DNA of 16,813 bases from Campylobacteraceae bacterium (GTDB lineage: Bacteria > Campylobacterota > Campylobacteria > Campylobacterales > Sulfurovaceae): NCBI GenBank assembly GCA_027023145.1, contig JALVWV010000053.1, forward strand, positions 1 through 16,813, written 5' to 3'. The notes under the pieces were generated by a model. That model made no database searches. It worked only from the letters and a program-made list of their open reading frames with translations, and was not told the DNA's origin. A program made the position numbers and the translations under genes. Below are positions 13,882 to 16,813 of the stretch, in pieces; the stretch's first letter is position 1, and every line of letters begins with the position of its first letter.

Positions 13882-15840
13882 CTACGATTTGTTCGATAAT
13901 TCTTCTTCTTTTTCCAGCACTTCAAGATACCGTTCGCTGATTTTCTCGTACTCAGCTTCCAGATCAGCCAGTTCCTGACTCTTGGTGACGATCCCTTCGG
14001 CTTCGTAGCAATCGGGGTCGTAGAGGCATTGGGTGAGGGCGTCGATCCGGGCTTCGAGCGCTTCGATCTTTTCAGGAAGCAGTTCGAGGTCACGTTGATC
14101 TTTGTAGCTGAGTTTGGTCGGCTTTTTGGGTTGGGATGGAGCGGTCGGGGCGGTTGTTTTTTCTTCGGAGGTATTGATCTCCTTTTCGATCCGATAGAGT
14201 TCGTTGATGTCTTTTTCGATCGCGAGATAGTCGCTGTAGGCTTGGTAGGACTCTTCCACGATGCCATTGCCTTTGAAGATCAGAAGTTTCTGCGCGATTT
14301 TATCGACGAAATAGCGATCGTGGCTGACGAAGATTAGGGCTCCTTGGAAGCTCAGAAGCTTCTCTTCGAGGATGTTGATCGTCTGGATGTCCAGATCGTT
14401 GGTCGGCTCATCGAGGATGAGGCAGTTGTAGGGTTTGGTAAAGAGCAGCGCCAGTGCGACGCGGTTTTTCTCTCCGCCGCTGAGTTGGCCGATCTTTTTG
14501 TCCAGATACTCTTTGGGGAAGAGGAAGTTCTTGAGGTACCCGTAGACGTGCATGTTTTTCCCGTCTACCATGACCCGATCGCCACCATCAGGGCAGAACG
14601 TACCGATAAGGGTCTCGTCGTCTTTGAGCATCTCGCGGTGCTGATCGAAGTAGCCGATGCTCACTTCCCCCCGCTTGATCGTACCACTCTCAGGCTGGAG
14701 GGTGCCGAGCATCAGGCGGAGGAAAGTAGATTTGCCGCTGCCGTTATGGCCGACGATGGCGATTGTGTCTTTTTGGAGGATGCGGGTGGAGAAATCCTCG
14801 ATGAGGTTTTTGCCTGCGATGGTATAGCTCAGATGCTTGAGTTCAAACAGCATCTTTTTCTTCGCGACGATCTTTTCTCCCATGAAGGCTTTTTTCTCCC
14901 GATCGAGTTCGATCTTCATCTTGCGGATGAGGGCGGGGTTGTCTTTGGCTTGATCGCGCAGCTGGTAGACCCGCTTCTTGCGTCCCTGGTTGCGGGTCTG
15001 GCGGGCTTTGACCCCTCGGGCGAGCCACGCTTCTTCCTTGCGGAGGAAGCGGATGAGGTTGTCGTGTTGCTTCTGCATGGCGGCCAAGCGCTGCTCTTTT
15101 TGTTCGAGGAAGCTCGAATACCCTCCTTTGTAGCTCACAAGTCCGAGATTTTCCACTTCGACGATCCGGGTGGCGATGGTGTCGATGAAGTAGCGGTCGT
15201 GGGAGATGAGTAGGAGGGTGAATTTCTCCTTAAGGAGGATCTCTTCGAGGAACTCGACCATATAGACATCGAGGTGGTTGGTGGGCTCATCGAGGAGGAG
15301 CACATCGGGCTTCTTGAGGATCAGCGTTGCCAGCGCCACCCGTCGCTGTTCTCCACCGGATAGGGAGGCGACAAGGCGCTCTTCGTACTCCTTGAGTCGA
15401 AACTCCTGCAATACCCGCTCGACTTTGCTGCTCAGATCCCAGGCGTTGTGGTGATCGAGGTACGCCGCCGCCCGCGCGTGTGTCTCCAGTAGGGTTTTGT
15501 TCTCATAATCGGTTGCCAGTTGTTCGCTGAGCCGGTCATACGTCTCTTTGGCTTCCCTCAGGTCTGTCAGTTCATGTTCGATCGCTTCCCGTGTGGTTAG
15601 TCCACCCGGAAATGTCGGCTGCTGGGAGAGCATCTCGATCTGGATCGATCGATCGATTACCCGCTTGCCCGCATCGGGTTCTTCGATCCCCAATGCGATT
15701 TTCATCAGCGTCGATTTACCGCTGCCGTTTTGCCCCACGATCGCTACCCGTTCCCCAGCCTCGAGGTGAAAGTTCATCCCTTTAAAGATGGGCTTCACGT
15801 CGTAATTTTTGTCAATATCAAAAAGGTCAATGTAGGCCAT
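13882..15840 (-). CDS. uup: ABC-F ATPase Uup
   Basis: A 652-residue cytosolic protein with two ABC domains and no membrane segments. First ABC: Walker A GQNGSGKST (36-44), signature LSGGEQRRVALA, Walker B VLLLDEPTNHLD. Second ABC: Walker A GHNGSGKST from residue 364, signature LSGGEKNRVALA, Walker B LILDEPTNDLD. The linker between them (RKEEAWLARGVKARQTRNQGR) and the C-terminal coiled coil after KLSYKDQRDLELLPEKIEAL are diagnostic of Uup rather than EttA or YbiT. ABC-F proteins bind the ribosomal E site; Uup is tied to rescue of stalled translation and branched-DNA phenotypes. AGGA precedes the ATG, and a TATAAT lies upstream on the minus strand. The stop codon falls within an intergenic repeat. 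Confidence 0.93.
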   Translation of the reverse strand: MAYIDLFDIDKNYDVKPIFKGMNFHLEAGERVAIVGQNGSGKSTLMKIALGIEEPDAGKRVIDRSIQIEMLSQQPTFPGGLTTREAIEHELTDLREAKETYDRLSEQLATDYENKTLLETHARAAAYLDHHNAWDLSSKVERVLQEFRLKEYEERLVASLSGGEQRRVALATLILKKPDVLLLDEPTNHLDVYMVEFLEEILLKEKFTLLLISHDRYFIDTIATRIVEVENLGLVSYKGGYSSFLEQKEQRLAAMQKQHDNLIRFLRKEEAWLARGVKARQTRNQGRKKRVYQLRDQAKDNPALIRKMKIELDREKKAFMGEKIVAKKKMLFELKHLSYTIAGKNLIEDFSTRILQKDTIAIVGHNGSGKSTFLRLMLGTLQPESGTIKRGEVSIGYFDQHREMLKDDETLIGTFCPDGGDRVMVDGKNMHVYGYLKNFLFPKEYLDKKIGQLSGGEKNRVALALLFTKPYNCLILDEPTNDLDIQTINILEEKLLSFQGALIFVSHDRYFVDKIAQKLLIFKGNGIVEESYQAYSDYLAIEKDINELYRIEKEINTSEEKTTAPTAPSQPKKPTKLSYKDQRDLELLPEKIEALEARIDALTQCLYDPDCYEAEGIVTKSQELADLEAEYEKISERYLEVLEKEEELSNKS

Positions 15841-15866
15841 GTGGGATTCCTGAGATTTGATGGCGT

Positions 15867-15872
15867 ATTATA
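15867..15872 (-). promoter_or_regulatory. -10 box for uup
   Basis: Minus-strand TATAAT in the context GGCTATAATACG, 26 bases before the start codon. No clear -35 box. Same extended sequence context as the other promoters in the window. Confidence 0.5.
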
Positions 15873-15936
15873 GCCTATGTGAGATGTGGGATGTGCATTA
15901 TTCAACAAATGGGTTCTATATCTTCCGATTGTAACC

Positions 15937-16099
15937 CATGCATTACATCAGGAGAGACTGTGAAAAAACACGCACTTTTAAGGGGTAGAGGCTTTAGCCC
16001 CGTTAAAATGGCGCCATTTTATGGGGATTCTTTGTGCGGGACTGAAGTTCCTGCTCCAAAATTCCTGAGTTCTTTCACCGTCTCAGGAGATACAGCATG
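15937..16099. repeat. Composite inverted-repeat element carrying a split paired hairpin
   Basis: This fills most of the 364-base gap between uup and the MNT gene. Outer arms: GAGACTGTGAAAAAAC (15954-15969) and the complement of 16069-16084 match at 14 of 16 bases, with CATGC/GCATG at the extreme ends. Inside is GTAGAG with GGCT-TT-AGCC (15985-15999), then an 18-base perfect palindrome TAAAATGGCGCCATTTTA (16004-16021) flanked by CCCC and GGGG. The second family stem follows with the CCTGCTCC tail (16038-16058). It is open in one frame, but only because of repeat sequence. Confidence 0.55.
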
Positions 16100-16156
16100 A
16101 GTGAAAAATGTGAGTTTTTAGAGGTGCTCACAAAACATAATAGCTTTAATTTTTGA
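16097..16156 (+). pseudogene. Possible 5' stub of a lost gene
   Basis: ATG at 16097 follows AGGAG at good distance and opens 19 codons (MSEKCEFLEVLTKHNSFNF) ending in TGA at 16154-16156. The start signals look real but the peptide is very short. It may be the beginning of a gene cut off by the rearrangements that left the MNT gene beside it, or chance. Confidence 0.2.
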
Positions 16157-16189
16157 GGGAAAACAACAGAAGCAACTTCGTTAAAACTG

Positions 16190-16198
16190 TGCTATAAT
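16190..16198 (+). promoter_or_regulatory. Extended -10 promoter of the MNT gene, implying a leaderless mRNA
   Basis: TGC-TATAAT is a perfect extended -10 box ending 6 bases before the ATG at 16205, so the transcript would begin at the start codon. No Shine-Dalgarno is present. A 6-base inverted repeat TGTGAG/CTCACA lies upstream at 16109-16132 and could be an operator. Confidence 0.55.
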
Positions 16199-16204
16199 AC
16201 TTCC

Positions 16205-16519
16205 ATGAAACCAACAAGAGAAACCATACTGCAAAAACTCCGGGAACTCAAACCGCAGCTAAAAGCCGAAGGGATTGAACACATCGCTCTTTTTGGCAGT
16301 TATGCGAATGAGAAGCCGACCCCGTACAGCGACATAGATATTGCCATCGCCAAGAGCGAAGCGTTGCGAACAGAGATCAATGCCTATGGTTACTTTGAGC
16401 TACTCGCATCCCTGCGTGAAAACCTGCGTCAAACCTTTCACCGAAAGATCGATATTTTTGATCTGGACAGTCCGTCACCTTTTAAAAAGCAAATGCAACG
16501 TGAGTTGATCTATGCATAG
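16205..16519 (+). CDS. MNT-type minimal nucleotidyltransferase (antitoxin-like, orphan)
   Basis: A 104-residue Pol-beta-fold protein with the defining G31-S32-x9-S42-D43-I-D45 motif (GSYANEKPTPYSDIDIAI) and the third catalytic Asp83 in RKIDIFDL, so the active site is complete. MNT proteins pair with HEPN RNases; in the MntA-HepT systems MNT silences the HEPN toxin by AMPylating it. A HEPN gene usually starts at or over the MNT stop. Here an ATG overlaps the TAG stop in another frame but the reading frame ends after six codons, so the partner has been lost. The protein could still act on a HEPN protein elsewhere. Its transcript appears leaderless. Confidence 0.85.
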   Translation: MKPTRETILQKLRELKPQLKAEGIEHIALFGSYANEKPTPYSDIDIAIAKSEALRTEINAYGYFELLASLRENLRQTFHRKIDIFDLDSPSPFKKQMQRELIYA

Positions 16520-16532
16520 CAAAAATCTCTAA
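16512..16532 (+). pseudogene. Truncated start of a HEPN (DUF86-like) gene
   Basis: ATG at 16512 overlaps the last codons of the MNT gene in a different frame and encodes MHSKNL, then TAA at 16530-16532. M-x-S-K-N is a common opening of DUF86/HEPN partners that overlap MNT genes in this way. The frame then runs into the 3' end of the opposite-strand membrane-protein gene, so the remainder is gone. The match is only six residues long, but the position is exactly as expected. Confidence 0.4.
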
Positions 16533-16657
16533 TTTTTAACTTCCAATTTCCTCCGATAATACCCCACAACCCCCAACCCAATCCCCACAAGGACAAAAAT
16601 AAACGCAATCGATCCGACGATCACGGCGGTGGGGACGGGCTGCGAGAGGTCAAACAT
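16529..16657 (-). CDS. 42-residue single-pass membrane protein
   Basis: The frame is open back to a TTG at 16759, but the ATG at 16657 has a perfect AAGGAG five bases upstream and begins a compact protein: a short polar N-terminus (MFDLSQPVP), one transmembrane helix (TAVIVGSIAFIFVLVGIGLG) and a basic tail (YYRRKLEVKN). The positive-inside rule puts the tail in the cytoplasm and the N-terminus in the periplasm. Size and shape resemble accessory subunits of respiratory oxidases and other membrane complexes, but I do not recognise a family. The ribosome-binding site is inside a hairpin within a strongly structured leader, implying translational control. Its 3' end meets the truncated HEPN stub. 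Confidence 0.65.
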   Translation of the reverse strand: MFDLSQPVPTAVIVGSIAFIFVLVGIGLGVVGYYRRKLEVKN

Positions 16658-16662
16658 CAAAG

Positions 16663-16768
16663 CTCCTTGTGCAAAGGAGAGGGTTTGCCCGATACTCTGG
16701 CAGTCGCAAACGCAAGCGCCCACGATGTGGGTTGGGTGCTCCTTTGTCGCATCGGGCAAACCCTCTCC
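16663..16768 (-). promoter_or_regulatory. Structured mRNA leader with alternative pairings (candidate riboswitch or attenuator)
   Basis: On the minus strand GGAGAGGGTTTGCCCGAT (16768-16751) pairs perfectly over 18 bases with 16693-16676. The next bases form CTCCTT (16679-16674) / AAGGAG (16668-16663), a hairpin that hides the Shine-Dalgarno of the 42-residue protein. A third pairing joins CAAAGGAG (16746-16739) to CTCCTTTG (16679-16672). All three compete for the same CTCC bases, the layout of a translational switch. An inner hairpin CCCAC/GTGGG (16719-16731) sits in the long-stem loop. I do not recognise a known riboswitch consensus. An inserted repeat with 18-base ends is the main alternative. 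Confidence 0.45.
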
Positions 16769-16780
16769 ATGATGGGTACA

Positions 16781-16813
16781 TCACCCAAGTACCTCGGCGC
16801 AGCGGGCACAGAC
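16781..16813 (-). CDS. Possible C-terminal end of an upstream gene (partial)
   Basis: At the window edge the minus strand encodes VCARCAEVLG then TGA at 16781-16783. The C-x-x-C spacing could be a zinc or iron-sulfur knuckle. Ten residues are too few to assign. On the other strand an ATG at 16769 is also open to the window edge, so the strand choice is uncertain. Confidence 0.2.
   Translation of the reverse strand, partial: VCARCAEVLG

Noticed and set aside
15879..16100. Open frame of 73 codons between uup and the MNT gene
   Set aside because: It coincides with the inverted-repeat element, and its peptide is translated repeat sequence with no independent support.
16658..16759. TTG-started extension of the 42-residue membrane protein
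   Set aside because: The extension is encoded by the two arms of the 18-bp inverted repeat and its loop, and the internal ATG has a near-perfect ribosome-binding site.

Overview
This is a compact bacterial chromosome segment of moderate GC, about 50% by eye. It most resembles a Campylobacterota (Epsilonproteobacteria) genome of the Sulfuricurvum/Sulfurimonas kind. That placement is an inference. It rests on short FtsY, RNase Y, CmoB, a DUF455 protein and Uup together in tightly packed operons, and on promoters with a strongly conserved GCTATAATA-type -10 box but no consistent -35 box. The organism cannot be proved from this window alone.

Layout. At 1-88 is the 3' end of a probable acyltransferase. 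Positions 97-805 hold a VapBC toxin-antitoxin pair (minus strand), whose promoter overlaps the end of ftsY. Positions 798-2259 hold ftsY and a thioredoxin-fold lipoprotein (minus). Positions 2323-5257 run plus: 5-formyltetrahydrofolate cyclo-ligase, RNase Y, a small conserved-looking protein and a periplasmic cyclophilin. Positions 5258-5525 are non-coding and packed with hairpin repeats. Positions 5526-6979 carry cmoB and a Nudix hydrolase, followed by the fossil C-terminus of a hotdog thioesterase. A metallo-beta-lactamase hydrolase (7201-7806, minus) and a DUF455 ferritin-like protein (8060-8878, plus) diverge from a region of inverted heptanucleotide arrays. Next come a DegT-type aminotransferase with argB (8947-10913), then thrC with a LysM/3D cell-wall protein (11064-13752). 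These converge with the ABC-F ATPase uup (13882-15840, minus) across hairpin repeats. The right end has a repeat element, an orphan MNT nucleotidyltransferase beside a stub of its HEPN partner, and a 42-residue membrane protein behind a strongly structured leader.

Most genes are housekeeping: protein targeting, RNA decay, folate salvage, tRNA wobble modification, arginine and threonine synthesis, translation-associated ABC-F, and envelope maintenance. The unusual material lies between genes. (1) The leader of the 42-residue membrane protein has an 18-bp perfect stem and three mutually exclusive pairings around the ribosome-binding site. (2) Two 7-bp tandem arrays in opposite orientation are enclosed by a 13-bp inverted repeat in a divergent promoter region. 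(3) A family of paired hairpins shows compensating base changes and occurs at three intergenic sites. (4) Eroded modules are present: an MNT gene with its HEPN partner cut after six codons, and a thioesterase fossil. No tRNA, rRNA, CRISPR array, transposase or intact insertion sequence was seen.
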